DNA from: Narthecium ossifragum
Taxonomy: Eukaryota; Streptophyta; Magnoliopsida; Dioscoreales; Nartheciaceae
Assembly: GCA_963920575.1 (NCBI GenBank)
Contig: OY986974.1
Location: 2,790,001-2,854,000 of the forward strand
Reading direction: 5' to 3'
Length of the DNA stretch: 64,000 bases
This document shows positions 1 to 11,335 of the stretch, in pieces. The notes under the pieces are model-generated. The model ran no database searches, had not been told where the DNA came from, and was given only the letters and a program-made list of their open reading frames with translations. Positions within the stretch are counted from its first letter, which is position 1, and the number at the start of each line of letters is the position of its first letter. Made by a program: the position numbers and the translations under genes.

Positions 1-956
1 ACTAACTTAAAACTTGAACTTAAGGACTTTATTAGTGACAATGTGAATCCTGGCCTATACCAACGAAGTTTACTCGCCCATCAAACGATGCAGTTTTTAT
101 GCTTGATTAGAATTTTGCTATACATAAAGCATCAACGAGATCAATATTTGCTAAAGGGGAGTGAAATTCGTGGATATATGTTGTTGGTCTATTTGGTCCG
201 AGGAAATCACCGTGATGAAAACTGAGGTTAATGACAAAGTGATATATAAATTTCTTTCGCTTGAGATTTGGCTTGTTGCTTCTTATCTTAAAATATTATG
301 GAGAAAACAATGAGGTCACATATTGAGGTTGTGATATCAGCTATTTTTTTGTTTGGTAGATACAAAGACCCTTTCGGTTCTTCTCTGAGAATATACGAGT
401 TTACTATGCGCAGAATTGGAGATATGGGAATTTACTGCTGAATCGATAGTGATATTTGTATGAATGCTTAATTGTCAAGAAAGATTGCCTAATTAGATGC
501 TCCTCTGATGAACATTCTTCTCTTGTGTCCTATGTTTATTTGACTGTTGTCCTTGGTGCTAATCCCTTGCTTAGTATTCCTCAATTCTGAAAAGAGAGTC
601 GGTGTTGCTTAGTGAAGATGCCTTCTTTTACCGGGAATGATGTTAACATGCGCATGCAAACTTCTTAAAAACGTAGACTAGCTTAGAGCTTCTTTATTTG
701 GAGGGTTCCCATGTAGTTTAATTTAGAAGCTATTTATTTTCTTCATGCCCTGATCATTGATTCATGCTGATTTTTTGCCTTGTCTTGCTTTAACCTTCTT
801 TGTTGTCAACATTGGTTGTTGGTACGTGGTAGTTTCGCATCATACTGTTGGAAGGACTATAAACATTCTCATAATTTTGGACCTAATGTGAATTAGTCCA
901 TAGCCTGTCAATTTGTATTCATGTTCACATTGAGTTTCAAATTCACCTTTTGACAG
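1..956 (+). other. Intron of the E4 gene (3' part)
   Basis: No coding segment matching the N-terminal third of E4 factors is visible here. The first recognisable exon starts at 957 after the acceptor tttgacag. In relatives this exon is preceded by about 340 residues, so the upstream exons are taken to lie left of the window and this stretch to be intron. Short open frames here have no recognisable content. Confidence 0.6.
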
Positions 957-3900
957 TCAGCAGTGCTTCTCGGAATCATCAACTCGTCGTCCTGCTGATT
1001 TACTTTCGTCTTTTACAACAATCAAGACTATGATGAATATTTTATATGATGGTCTGAATGACGTTCTTCTTAATCTCCTCAAGAATGTCGATACACGAGA
1101 AAAAGTTCTTGAATATCTTGCAGAGATGATTGCAAAAAACTCAGCAAGGTCTCGTATGCAGGTAATTTTGAATCCTGAGTGATTCATTGTTGAGGCTTTA
1201 GATAATGCTGCATGTAATACTTTTTTTCCCTTTTCTTTTGTCTATAATGTTCTGTATATATAGTCGCAGTCACCTGAAGATTGCAATTAATATTTCAGGT
1301 TGATCCATTCTCGTGTGCTAGTTCCGGCACATTCGTTAACCTTAGTGCAGTAATGCTGCGGCTTTGTGAACCCTTTTTAGATGGTAATGCAGCAAAGAGA
1401 GAGAAGATCAATCCAAAGTACATATTTCGGAATAGCCGGCTAGATTTCAGGTCGAAGATCATTTTCTGAATTCATAATTTGTTTTGGATATGCTGTCTCT
1501 TATTAGATTTTAATTTGCGGCAAATGCTCATGTTAGACAACTGACTACTATGCATGCGTCATCCGAAGAGGCTGCGACATGGATAGAGCAAGAAAGCAAG
1601 GACAATATTAATACGATTGATGACAAAATTATTGAAGATAATCGGGTATTACATTCCAAAGAGGCTACATGTTCTGGCAGTAGCTCCGTGAATTATGGAC
1701 TTTCTGAAGCTAAACCATTGACCGGCTGTACAAGAAAGGATAAATATTCATTCATTTGTGAATGTTTCTTTATGACTGCGAGGGTACTTAACTTGGGCCT
1801 GATGAAATCTTTATCAGACTTCAAGCATCTTGTCCAGGTATGATGCTTTGGGCTTTTGTTTTCTTCATCTCATTTCGTTTCATTCTATGATGTTCCGTGT
1901 TGTTTTCTCTTACTTTATATAGGAAAGTGCCCATTATTCACAGTCGAGGTGAATAATTATAATTCTGGGCCATTGGCAATAGACTAATGGGATTAAAATG
2001 AATGTGCAGCAATCATGTTCCAATCATTGCATGCCTTCTTGTTATCCAGTACCATACTGCCACAGATATCAATGCAGCAATCCTCTGCCATGATTTCATT
2101 CCTTTGCTGTATCTGAAGCTATTCTCCCACAGAAATATCACATTCACTACAATCAAATGGAGCTATTTATTGTTTCTCCTTTTACTAAACGAATCATCAT
2201 TATTCCATGCAGAAACTATAGTATATGAAGATTCAATTGAGCTAATGTGCTTGTCTAATTTCTGTAAATAAGTGCCTCTTCAATAACATTTCCTCTTTTT
2301 CTTGGCTTATGATTAATGTAGGATTTAGCAAGGTGTGAAGAAGACTTATCCACATATAAGGCTATGAGAGAGCAAGGAGCCTCTGCCCAGCTTGAAGAGG
2401 ACATAAAGCGTCTGGAGAAAGAAATCGAGATGTATTCCCAGGAAAAGTTCTGTTATGAAGCTCAGATTTTCAGGGTGGGCTGAACCGGCATGGTTATTTC
2501 CTTTTGACGCTTTTGTTTTATATGTTCGAACACATCTTTAAGGCCTCCCATAAGATATGGATGATTACTTGGGCTGTCTGATACGTGCATTCAGTGGCAC
2601 TCTTATAAAAAGCATCGCATTTCACCCCCAGTGGAAGTCTATGATTGACATTTTTCTTCATCTGTCTGATTCCTCTAGTTTGTTTTGGTTATTTTGTCCT
2701 GTATATTATATATGCATCCATCCGGTGGAAATCTATGATTGACATTTTCTACATCTGTGTCCTCTAGTTAGTTCTGCTAATAAGTTTAGCTGATTGATTT
2801 TAACTATGCACCAGCCGATTAGGGTTAAGGAAAAGCCTGAAGTACGGCCGCATTGTGATTGTGATGTGATATCCCAATACCAGCATTTGTCTTTGAATGT
2901 ATGGTTTCGATACGCAGTGATCCTACTACTAACTGGAGCAATTTAGAAGGTTCCTCTTGTTGTTGGTGTTGATGTCGGCAGTGTGTTTAGTCCACTCCTT
3001 CATTAGTAGCCAGTATGGTTATTAACAAAATAAGCCTCGAGCAAATGGCAAGTAAATGCTTATTAGTGGATAATTAATGCTGCAAATTTAAAATTTCGTC
3101 TTCTTTTGCAATATAATTTTTCGGTTTTGCCTGTTTTTTGAGATAATTGTCATTTGTACAGTTCAGAATCCAGATATGTGGAATATCTGATGGATTTTCT
3201 TTGTTTGTAAGGATGGGGCACTTCTTCAACGTGCACTATCTTTCTACAGGTTAGTTGTTGTATGGTTGGTCGATATTGTTGGTGGATTTAGAATGCCCTT
3301 GCCATCATCCTGCCCAATGGTGTTTGCCTGCATGCCAGAACATCTTGTTGAAGATGCCATGGACTTGCTTATCTTCACCTCAAGAATACCTCGAGCTTTG
3401 GATGGGTTTGTGCTGGTATGATTCCTTCTGGGCATATCATGTGCATTCTGTAGCACTTTTTATTCCAAAACATTTTTCTATTCACAAATCATATCCTTGA
3501 TGTCCTGACATATTCCCTCTAGTTAACGTTCCAAAATTTCTCACCAGGACGACTTCTTAAATTTTATTATCATGTTCATGGCAAGTCCTTCTTACATCAA
3601 GAATCCGTATTTGAGAGCAAAGATGGTTGAAGTGTTGAATTGCTGGATGCCGCAAAGAAGGTGAATTACTTCCTTAGCATATAAGTATGGATGATGATAT
3701 TCAATTACATATGCGTAGCTCAGTTTGTGGTGAAGCTAGCATTTGATAAATTTTTTCTGCTTTTCTTGCAGTGGATCTGCTACAGCTTCACTGTTTGAAG
3801 GACACCAACTGTCTCTTGACTATCTTGTTCGAAATCTTCTTAAACTATATGTTGACATTGAATTTACTGGCTCTCATACCCAGGTGAGAAGGCTTTGTGC

Positions 3901-6900
3901 TGCAGTTTTAAATGAACCATGCCCTTCATCGTCTTAATATTTTATTATCTGTTAAACATTGTGGATCACATATATCAGCAAATTAACATCCTCACTATCG
4001 GCATAAATTGAAAGGATGTTTGTATTTTATGTGCAGTTCTTTGACAAGTTCACCATCCGCCATAATATTGCTGAACTCCTCGAGTATCTTTGGAACGTCC
4101 CAAGCCATCGTAATGCATGGACACTTGTAAGTGTATCCTCTTAATAGTTGTTTAAGGATTTGTTCCCACAAGCTTGAACTATTAAACTGTTTGCGGCAGC
4201 ATTTTTTAATTTTGTGTTTCCTCTTATTATACAGATTGCTAAAGAAGAGGAGAAGGGGGTTTATTTGAACTTCTTGAATTTCCTTATTAATGATAGCATC
4301 TATCTTCTCGATGAGAGTCTAAACAAAATCCTTGAGCTTAAGGAGTTAGAAGCAGAGATGTCTAACGCTGTTCAATGGGAACAAAGACCAACTCAGGAGA
4401 GGGAGGAAAGAATGCGGCTATTCCATTCACGTGAAAATGTGAGATCGTAGTTGCTTTTGAATTATTCATAGTGTGCTAACATTTTCTTCTTGCTATAAGA
4501 TGTATTTTAGTCTGTTTTACCGATGAATGGAAGCACCAATATATTCTTCTAATTATAATGAATCATTGTTAGCACTCAAAGGCCCCGTTTGCACTTGCTT
4601 TGGTTGGTAATGGTTTAATGGATTGGCTTATACATCTGAATATTGATGTCCAGATTGTTCGATTTGACATGAAGCTGGCGAATGAAGATGTGGGAATGCT
4701 TGCATTTACCTCTGAACAAATTCCAGCTCCCCTTCTCCTTCCAGAGATGGTGATGTTTTTGTAATCTTTCATGTTTTCTTATTCATTTCCTGATTCTTGA
4801 AGATGGCTTAAGCAGTTTTATCAATAAAATGCTAAGACTTCTTGGAAATATATGCATCCTGCAAAGTCAAATGTTGCACTTGCTGCCTGTGAGATTTACA
4901 TCTCTACAAGATCTGTGAGATCATCTAGCCAGATAATCATGTTCCTGTGTTTTTTTTCCTTTTTCATATCATAATACCACCTCTGTGCTTGATGATACTC
5001 ACTCCTTAATTCCTCATACAGCTTCTACTGCTAATGTCATCTGTCTGACTAATTTCTAAGCTTAGAGTTGGGTGGTGGGCATCAGGGGATGATGTCCTTT
5101 TTCATGTGATCTCGGAAGAAGTCAACCTTCTCCGTTTCTCGTAACATTTTCAGCACTAGTGTCATCTTAGAATTGAATTCTGGAGTTCCTGGAGCGATAT
5201 CCCTTTTCGCTCGAGTTGGAAGTTGCGGATGTAGTGGATAACACGTGCTGTAATCTTGAAATGCTCCTCTTGAAGTCTGAACTTATCTGATTTCTGTTCG
5301 TGAGATGTTGAAAGTTCCTAGATATCGACATTAAACCTGTTCAAGCCAATCTGCTTATAAGTAGTTAATCAAGTAAATCAGATTATGAATTAGCACAAGG
5401 AAATCGTGTTCTCAAAGCCCGGTTACAAGCTCAATCAATTCCTCAGTTACATTTCCTGGCATTGATCGCCTAGTCTCTGTCCTTGATGGGAACTTTTATG
5501 TGAATCTGTTATCATTCACAATATACTATAGTTTAAGCATGTTATTTATTGTCTAGAAGGAATCCTCATCTCTTTCCTTCCTTGTTTCAGGTGGAAAGAG
5601 TGGCAAGCATGCTAAATTACTTTCTCTTACAACTTGTTGGCCCACAACGAAAATCTCTTATCGTCAAAGATCCTGAGAAATATGAGTTTAGACCTAAGCA
5701 ATTGTTAAAGCAAGTTAGTACCTGGATGGCCTTAACTGGTGATATTGCTTTTCTGTCATTGTTCACCCACTTATTTATTTTCTATTAGTTGAGGCCAAGG
5801 GCTAGCATTACATCAGATCATTGTTCACCCGAGAATTGATATGCTTCATTCTTGTACGTTTATATTGGTTTGTTTAGTAAGTGATGGCTCATTCCTTAAA
5901 TGGTTTCTTGGAAGATTGTCGAGATTTATGTTCACATTGCGAGGGGTGACACCGATAACATCTTTCCTGCTGCTATTTCCAAGGATGGTCGGTCATATAA
6001 TGAGCAGGTAACTTGTTGCCCATGAGCAGTTTAAGTTCCAGTGAGAACTGTGCTCAGAGAGTCTTCTCTTGTCATGGTGTCTGATGATAATCATGAATCC
6101 GTTCCAGCTGTTTGCAGCAGCGACTGATATTTTGTGGAAAATCGGTGAAGATGGAAGCGTGATACAAGAATTTGTTCGGCTTGGTGCTAAAGCGAAGGAT
6201 GCAGCCTTTGAGGCAATGGATACTGAGGCTGTGCTCGGAGAAATTCCAGAAGAATTTCTCGACCCTATTCAGGTATTTATTATCTTGTTGTTAAAGAAGA
6301 TGGTGATAAAACTAAGTACTGCTGTCTCATGATTTGCTTCAATTGTTCCTAGTTTCTCTCCTGCCTTAGCCTTACCTGTGTGATTCTTCTTAGTTCAATT
6401 CATGATTGGATGTGTTTTAAATTTGGCAATTTCCTGCAACTAATTAAATCTGTTAACCAATTTCTATTTTGATGATATGAGGTCTTAATATGCATAACCA
6501 TGAGTAACAGATCTTTTCTGTTTGATGTTTGGTTATGCATGTTGAGTTAATGCTTCATTGTGGCCTGAACATGTCAGGTATTGAATTTGTATCTGTTTCA
6601 AATTGTCAGTATGCACGTGGGTTGAGTTGGCCCTTGAAGACTGGCCAAGTTAACAAAGTTTGAAACGAAAGGCTAAAGAGAAGAGGCGTCTATGATAAAT
6701 ATGTAATTAACGGGTACTCATTAGTGAACATGTTATTCAGGAACTTTGAGGATATAAAAGAAAAGTTAGTGTTGGTGTTTGACTTAGTCAAATGCTTGAG
6801 AGTCAATCACCCCCTTAAAATACGAATAAGAATAGAGCTGGAAAAGTTTTTCAGAAGTTCTGAAAAGAGTGAAGGACTTCTATTCCCTCAGCTTGACAAA

Positions 6901-8223
6901 TTTAAAGCTCTAAGGAACAATGGCGTCCGTGATTTGTCTCCTTGAAGGACCTATAGACCTTTATGTAGAAATGTCTAAGAAGGGAGTGACAGGCTGATGT
7001 CCTGGTTGAAAGGCTGGTTTGTGCCAGGGAACTTCTCCTATGTCAACCATCTCACCAAACTCGAGGAGTTGATTGTCAATGGTATCTCGCTCCAAAAGAT
7101 ACCACCTGTGATGAGTGCATTCTCTACCCTCCACTGTTTTGGGTAGTTATATTAAAGAAATGGCATGCCTTTTGGAGTAATGTTGAAGGAAGAAGTGAGT
7201 CAAATCTTGGATGCTGCACCTCACATGATAAACTGCTTCTCGTGAAAGGTGCAGAATTTATAGCATTTGTGGATATATTTGATGAGGGCCAATAGTTTGT
7301 CCCACGAAGGAACGAGCAGGTCGACAGCGTCCTGATCTAGATCTTGATAATATTGTGGTGGTCATGGATCCACTGTACGTTTCCTATCAAGTGGACAGCC
7401 TATATAGGTAACACTTAGTTGAGAAAGCGTTGAGTTTTAATAAGTTCTACCTACTGGGTCACAGCTTGACCTTAACTTCTGGTGGTCACCACCAGAGCCA
7501 ATTCTTAGTTAATAGGCAACTTTGGTCTTGGAATGGAAAGTTGACTAATTGGCAGGTTGAAGGTGGATCTTTAGTGTCTGCAATTATTCTCAAGTTATCA
7601 TTGAGCTGACCTCCCTTGCATACTACCCTATACTGCTGAAGGGTTCAGCAACGGAGGAAGACAAGATTTCCTGAGAGCAATATGAGTTGTTATTTGTGGT
7701 TTTTTCCTTAAACTTACGTTGTCTTCGCGATTTATGTTTATACCTTTAGTTCATGAACACAGATAGATCTGTTAATTTCTTTATCCATTTCTCCTGTTTG
7801 GAAATGACAGCAGAAACCCTTATTTTTTCTTGCCTTGTACTAATGCATAGTCTTGTCTTGCAGTACACGTTGATGAAGGATCCTGTAATTTTACCTTCAT
7901 CAAGGGTATCTGTTGATCGAGCAGTAATCCAAAGACACCTTCTCAGTGATAACGTACGCACTTTGTTTCTGACGCTGCTTGAGTTAAATTACTGAGGTAG
8001 GAGTTTTGATGTAAAACTGATCCATAATTTTTCATTGCAGACTGATCCATTCAACCGTTCGCAACTCACTCAAGACATGCTAATACCTGATATTGAGCTC
8101 AAAGCAAAGATCGAAGGGTTCATCAGATCCCAAGTAGCACGGAAGCACAACGAAAGAAACCAGGTAAAGATAATTGAAGGAACTGGTGAAGATGCGAATG
8201 GCGATAGCGATATGGTCGAGTAG
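957..8223 (+). CDS. UFD2: Ubiquitin conjugation factor E4 (U-box), 5' end missing
   Basis: This is an E4-type ubiquitin ligase that lengthens ubiquitin chains on substrates for proteasome delivery; plant members are called PUB1/MUSE3. Fifteen exons can be joined in frame: 957-1161, 1299-1450, 1537-1837, 2322-2474, 3212-3415, 3548-3660, 3772-3883, 4037-4126, 4235-4438, 4654-4749, 5591-5713, 5915-6007, 6108-6272, 7864-7953, 8041-8223. Together they give about 760 residues, roughly the C-terminal three quarters of the family length near 1040. The Ufd2 core shows [30 protein letters not shown] and [19 protein letters not shown]. The C-terminal U-box spans the last exons, with [33 protein letters not shown] and [10 protein letters not shown]. 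All junctions keep frame and no break is seen, so the gene looks functional. Intron 13 (6273-7863) is unusually long. Confidence 0.95.
6273..7863 (+). other. Long E4 intron with a possible inserted gene relic
   Basis: This 1.6-kb intron separates the exon ending in LDPIQ from the U-box exon. In the middle (about 6.7-7.2 kb) the plus strand has short open pieces broken by stops. One, near 7020-7140, reads like a leucine-rich repeat ([19 protein letters not shown]). This may be a decayed LRR gene fragment, but no domain is certain and no terminal repeats were found. Confidence 0.35.
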
Positions 8224-8816
8224 GAAAGGAAGCCATTTTTGTAAGGTCCACCTCCCACAGTTTAATACTTCAGAGGCTAAAGGGGTGAAGTTTTTTAGAC
8301 ATTGATGGAGGCATTTGTCCTGCCCCAAAATAGATTATATGGTAACTTAGTTTTGTATATGATTGATGATAAATGCCTCCTCAAAGTCACCATGTATTTA
8401 TTCTGTGCCCTTTATCGGTTAAAATTATGTGTTTATAAGTTGTATAAACCCACATCAACAGATACCAAATAGAAGCATCTTAATTTTTTTTGCTGATGCA
8501 AACATGTTACAATCTCAATTTTTATTGGTGAAACAGACATTATTTGTCATCAGATCAAAGCTCATCGTTTATTTATCAGAATTTAGATTGCATACATGAT
8601 ACTCATTCATTGGAAGCCCTAGCGAAAGCATACATGATTCCCAGTAGTTCTTAGATTAAAGCAATACATGATTCCCAGTAGTTCTTAGATTAAAGCCATA
8701 CATGATTCCCAGTAGTTCTTAGATTAAAGCATACATGATTCCCAGTAGTTCTTAGATTAAAACATACATGATTGATACCCGTTAATTGAAATTGCTAACA
8801 AAAACCAAGAGACTAC
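8224..8816. other. Convergent 3' intergenic region, E4 to NRP1-like
   Basis: This holds the 3' untranslated ends of the two convergent genes. Apart from the tandem repeat at 8629-8772 nothing else is recognised. Confidence 0.6.
8629..8772. repeat. Tandem repeat, about 34-36 bp x 4
   Basis: The unit runs from atacatgattcccagtag to ttcttagattaaag and occurs four times with small length changes, followed by a partial fifth copy. It lies just beyond the stop codon of the NRP1-like gene and may fall in its 3' untranslated region. Confidence 0.9.
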
Positions 8817-10016
8817 TCAGTGTTTCTTTAAGAACCCTTCGGCCATCTTGAAGTAATCTTGGAATCCGCCCTCTGGACGTGCAGCACCGCCGGAGCCGAA
8901 TCCCCCCTCTGGGCGTGCAGCACCGCCGGAGTGCGACGGCCGCGGAGGGTGCACGGAGTGAGTGGAGGTGTCGGAGCCATCGGTGCCTTGATACTTATGA
9001 AGATAGTCCTCGGCCTTGTCGATGTACTGGCCGAAGCTCGTCTCTTCCAGCTTTCCAAAGTGAGAGGCGGCGCCGATCAGGTCGGCGGCGGCCTCCGCCA
9101 CCCTCCCCTTGTCGATCTTGCCGGCGTCATGGTTCATGGCGGCCTGGGCGGCCTCCCCCAGCATCTTCGCGCTGGAGAGGAGTTCCGTGGTGGAGGGCGG
9201 TGGCCTGTGGCCATGGCTTGGCTTCCTGCTATCCTGAGAGGAAGGATCCATGCGATCCTGGGGCGGTGTCTTTTGGCCATGGCTGGGCTTCCTGCTATCA
9301 TCAGGATCCATGCTATCCTCAGAGTAAGGATCCATGCGATCCTGAGGCGGTGGCCTGTGGCCATGGCTGGGCTTCCTGCTATCATCAGAGTAAGGATCCA
9401 TGCTATCCTGAGTGTAAGGATCCATGCGATCCTGAGGCGGTGGCCTGTCGCCATGGCTGGGCTTCCTGCTATCCTGAGAATAAGGATCCATGCGATCCTG
9501 AGGCGGTGGCCTGTCGCCATGGCTGGGCCTCCTGCTATCCTGAGAGTAAGGATCCATGCGACCCTGTGAGTAAGGATCCTTGCGATCATACTCCATGCTA
9601 TTTTCAGAGTAAGGATCCATGCGATCCTGAGGCGGTGGCCTCTGGCCATGGCTGGGCCTCCTGCTATCCTGAGAGTAAGGATCCATGCGATCCTGTGAGT
9701 AAGGATCCTTGCGATCATACTCCATGCTATTTTCAGAGTAAGGATCCATGCGATCCTGAGGCGGTGGCCTCTGGCCATGGCTGGGCCTCCTGCTATCCTG
9801 AGAGTAAGAATCCATGCGATCCTGTGAGTAAGGATCCATGCGATCCTGAGAGTAAGGATCCTTGCGATCATACTCCATGCTATTTTCAGAGTAAGGATCC
9901 ATGCGATCCTGAGGCGGTGGCCTCTGGCCATGGCTGGGCCTCCTGCTATCCTGAGAGTAAGGATCCATGCGATCCTGTGAGTAAGGATCCATGCGATCAT
10001 TAGAGTATGGATCCAT
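8817..10016 (-). CDS. NRP1: Nodulin-related protein 1-like, repeat-rich
   Basis: The ORF encodes 399 residues in one exon. The C-terminal part (about residues 275-343) matches plant nodulin-related protein 1: LLSSAKMLGEAAQAAM, AEAAADLIGAASHFGKLEE, YIDKAEDYLHKY. A GGAARPEGG duplication and an FKMAEGFLKKH tail follow. In Arabidopsis NRP1 is linked to heat and ABA responses; that role is only inferred here. Residues 1-274 are near-perfect tandem repeats built from DRMDPYSQ, DSRRPSHGQRPPPQ and ENSMEYDRKDPYSQ, a hydrophilic region with no recognised fold. The start was placed at the ATG beginning MDPYSND, where the repeat region begins. The frame stays open 420 bp further upstream, but that part looks like 5' untranslated and promoter sequence. 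Repeat count probably varies between individuals. Confidence 0.85.
   Translation of the reverse strand: MDPYSNDRMDPYSQDRMDPYSQDSRRPSHGQRPPPQDRMDPYSENSMEYDRKDPYSQDRMDPYSQDRMDSYSQDSRRPSHGQRPPPQDRMDPYSENSMEYDRKDPYSQDRMDPYSQDSRRPSHGQRPPPQDRMDPYSENSMEYDRKDPYSQGRMDPYSQDSRRPSHGDRPPPQDRMDPYSQDSRKPSHGDRPPPQDRMDPYTQDSMDPYSDDSRKPSHGHRPPPQDRMDPYSEDSMDPDDSRKPSHGQKTPPQDRMDPSSQDSRKPSHGHRPPPSTTELLSSAKMLGEAAQAAMNHDAGKIDKGRVAEAAADLIGAASHFGKLEETSFGQYIDKAEDYLHKYQGTDGSDTSTHSVHPPRPSHSGGAARPEGGFGSGGAARPEGGFQDYFKMAEGFLKKH
9220..10016 (-). repeat. Coding minisatellite of the NRP1-like gene
   Basis: Units of 24 bp (DRMDPYSQ) and about 105 bp (DPYSQDSRRPSHG through ENSMEYDRK) are arranged in higher-order tandem order. 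Every unit length is a multiple of three, so the frame is kept; it also leaves other frames open on both strands, producing long shadow ORFs that are not genes. Confidence 0.9.
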
Positions 10017-10249
10017 GATGTCGACGACGGAGAGAAGCTGTAGGAGAAGGAGAAGAAGAAGAAGAAAAGAGATCTGAAGCTGTGGTTGTTGTCGCTGTGA
10101 AGAGACTATAGAGAGAGATAGAGGGCCATAAAAGCGGTGGAAGACTCTACATCCAATAAAGAGCCTGTTGTGCGCTGGAAGCGCGTTGTTCATTGGATAT
10201 CCCCTCCTTTCTTTGGTTAACTGCTTGAGGGCAACGCAAAGCCACGGTC

Positions 10250-10428
10250 CACCTGTTTGGCAGCCTTGGATCCCAGCGGATCCAAGGGATGGGGGATGCG
10301 CGGTTTGCATCGGCGTTGCATTGGAGTCGGATCCCCGTCCAAAGATGGATCTCATTTTCGACGTCCGCTCATCGTTTTTGGAATCCATGGATTCCGGATC
10401 CGCCCCTCCGCCATCTGCCAAACAGCCC
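10250..10428. repeat. Possible small inverted-repeat element upstream of NRP1-like
   Basis: An 11-bp perfect inverted repeat (ctgtttggcag / ctgccaaacag) bounds about 180 bp rich in GGATCC and its variants. No target duplication was found, so a MITE is only a guess. Confidence 0.3.
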
Positions 10429-10624
10429 GAGAACATGTTTGCAAAAGGTATTATTTTGAGTTTTTTTTTATTTATCCCCTCATATTCGTCTTAAAAATAT
10501 ATTAAATTAGTATTAGGGATTTTTTCATATATATTTTGGGGATTAGTTTAAACAAAAAAATACCTCGCATATTTCCTATGTTGTAAGATTGTGATAAGAC
10601 AAATTACTAATAGAGCGTTAATTT

Positions 10625-10945
10625 ATGTACATGGACGAAATCATGTGCATTAAACACAATCCAATCGGTACTAAGGTACTGACTGATTGTTTAGTCCATC
10701 GGTACCACTACCGATGGAATTCGATACCTCACTACCGATGGAATATATCAATCAGTCGGTACCTCACTACCGATTGAATGTATCAATGATCGGATTGATA
10801 GTGAGGTACCGATTGGTTGATCTAATCCATCGATACTTCACTACAGATGAAATAGATCAATTAGCCGGTACATCACTACCGATCACGTGGTATGTGCATT
10901 ACACATGCCAGGTGATCATGTCCTTAAAACTTTATTCTTACTAAA
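10625..10945. repeat. MITE-like repeat, uninterrupted copy
   Basis: This 320-bp unit is rich in repeated and inverted forms of tcactaccgatgg/aatcggtagtgagg and ends near cattacacatgccag and ctttattctta. A second copy at about 54.70-54.83 / 62.86-63.10 kb has the same order of motifs but is split by the hAT element. Its internal palindromes suggest a foldback element; its own target duplication was not found. Confidence 0.7.
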
Positions 10946-11335
10946 AAGCACCCCGTTAGACTTTTTACGGGGAAAACCTGATATCATTTAAGAAATTTCA
11001 CAATCTTAGGTTGGGTTAGGTCGGGTTTTAACTTTAACCATAGCTAAATCTGTTAACTGGATGGAGGTGGACCGAAGGGCAAATATTGTATTTCGGAAAT
11101 TATAAGGTGAAATGTAAAAAAATGAATGCCTTTTTTAAGTGAAATATGATACTGATTCTTTTCTTTTTTTTTTAAAGTCCCAATTTTATAGGTTACTCCC
11201 TCATTGTCTGTCAGCTTGAATTTTAACTGTGAAAGATCAACTGGTTCTACAGTCTCCTGAATCATTTCTGCAATCATAGCAAGATTGATGACATCCAAGT
11301 ATTGGTATTCAGCAATTTGTTCATATATATTTATA

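Larger units (their letters stand above)
10017..11335. other. Intergenic region between NRP1-like and PPR genes
   Basis: It contains the NRP1-like promoter, a GGATCC-rich segment with inverted ctgtttggcag/ctgccaaacag ends (10250-10428), an AT-rich stretch, the repeat at 10625-10945, and the 3' untranslated region of the PPR gene. An antisense open frame at 11053-11433 overlaps the PPR end in another frame and is not called a gene. Confidence 0.6.

Noticed and set aside
8859..10003. Long plus-strand open frames (236 and 374 codons) and a second minus-strand frame opposite the NRP1-like gene
   Set aside because: They arise because the repeat units are multiples of three and lack stops in several frames; only the MDPYSQ frame ends in a recognisable domain.
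10017..10436. 140-codon N-terminal extension of the NRP1-like frame
   Set aside because: Sequence looks like leader and promoter, contains no NRP1-like content, and the repeat region starts cleanly at MDPYSND.
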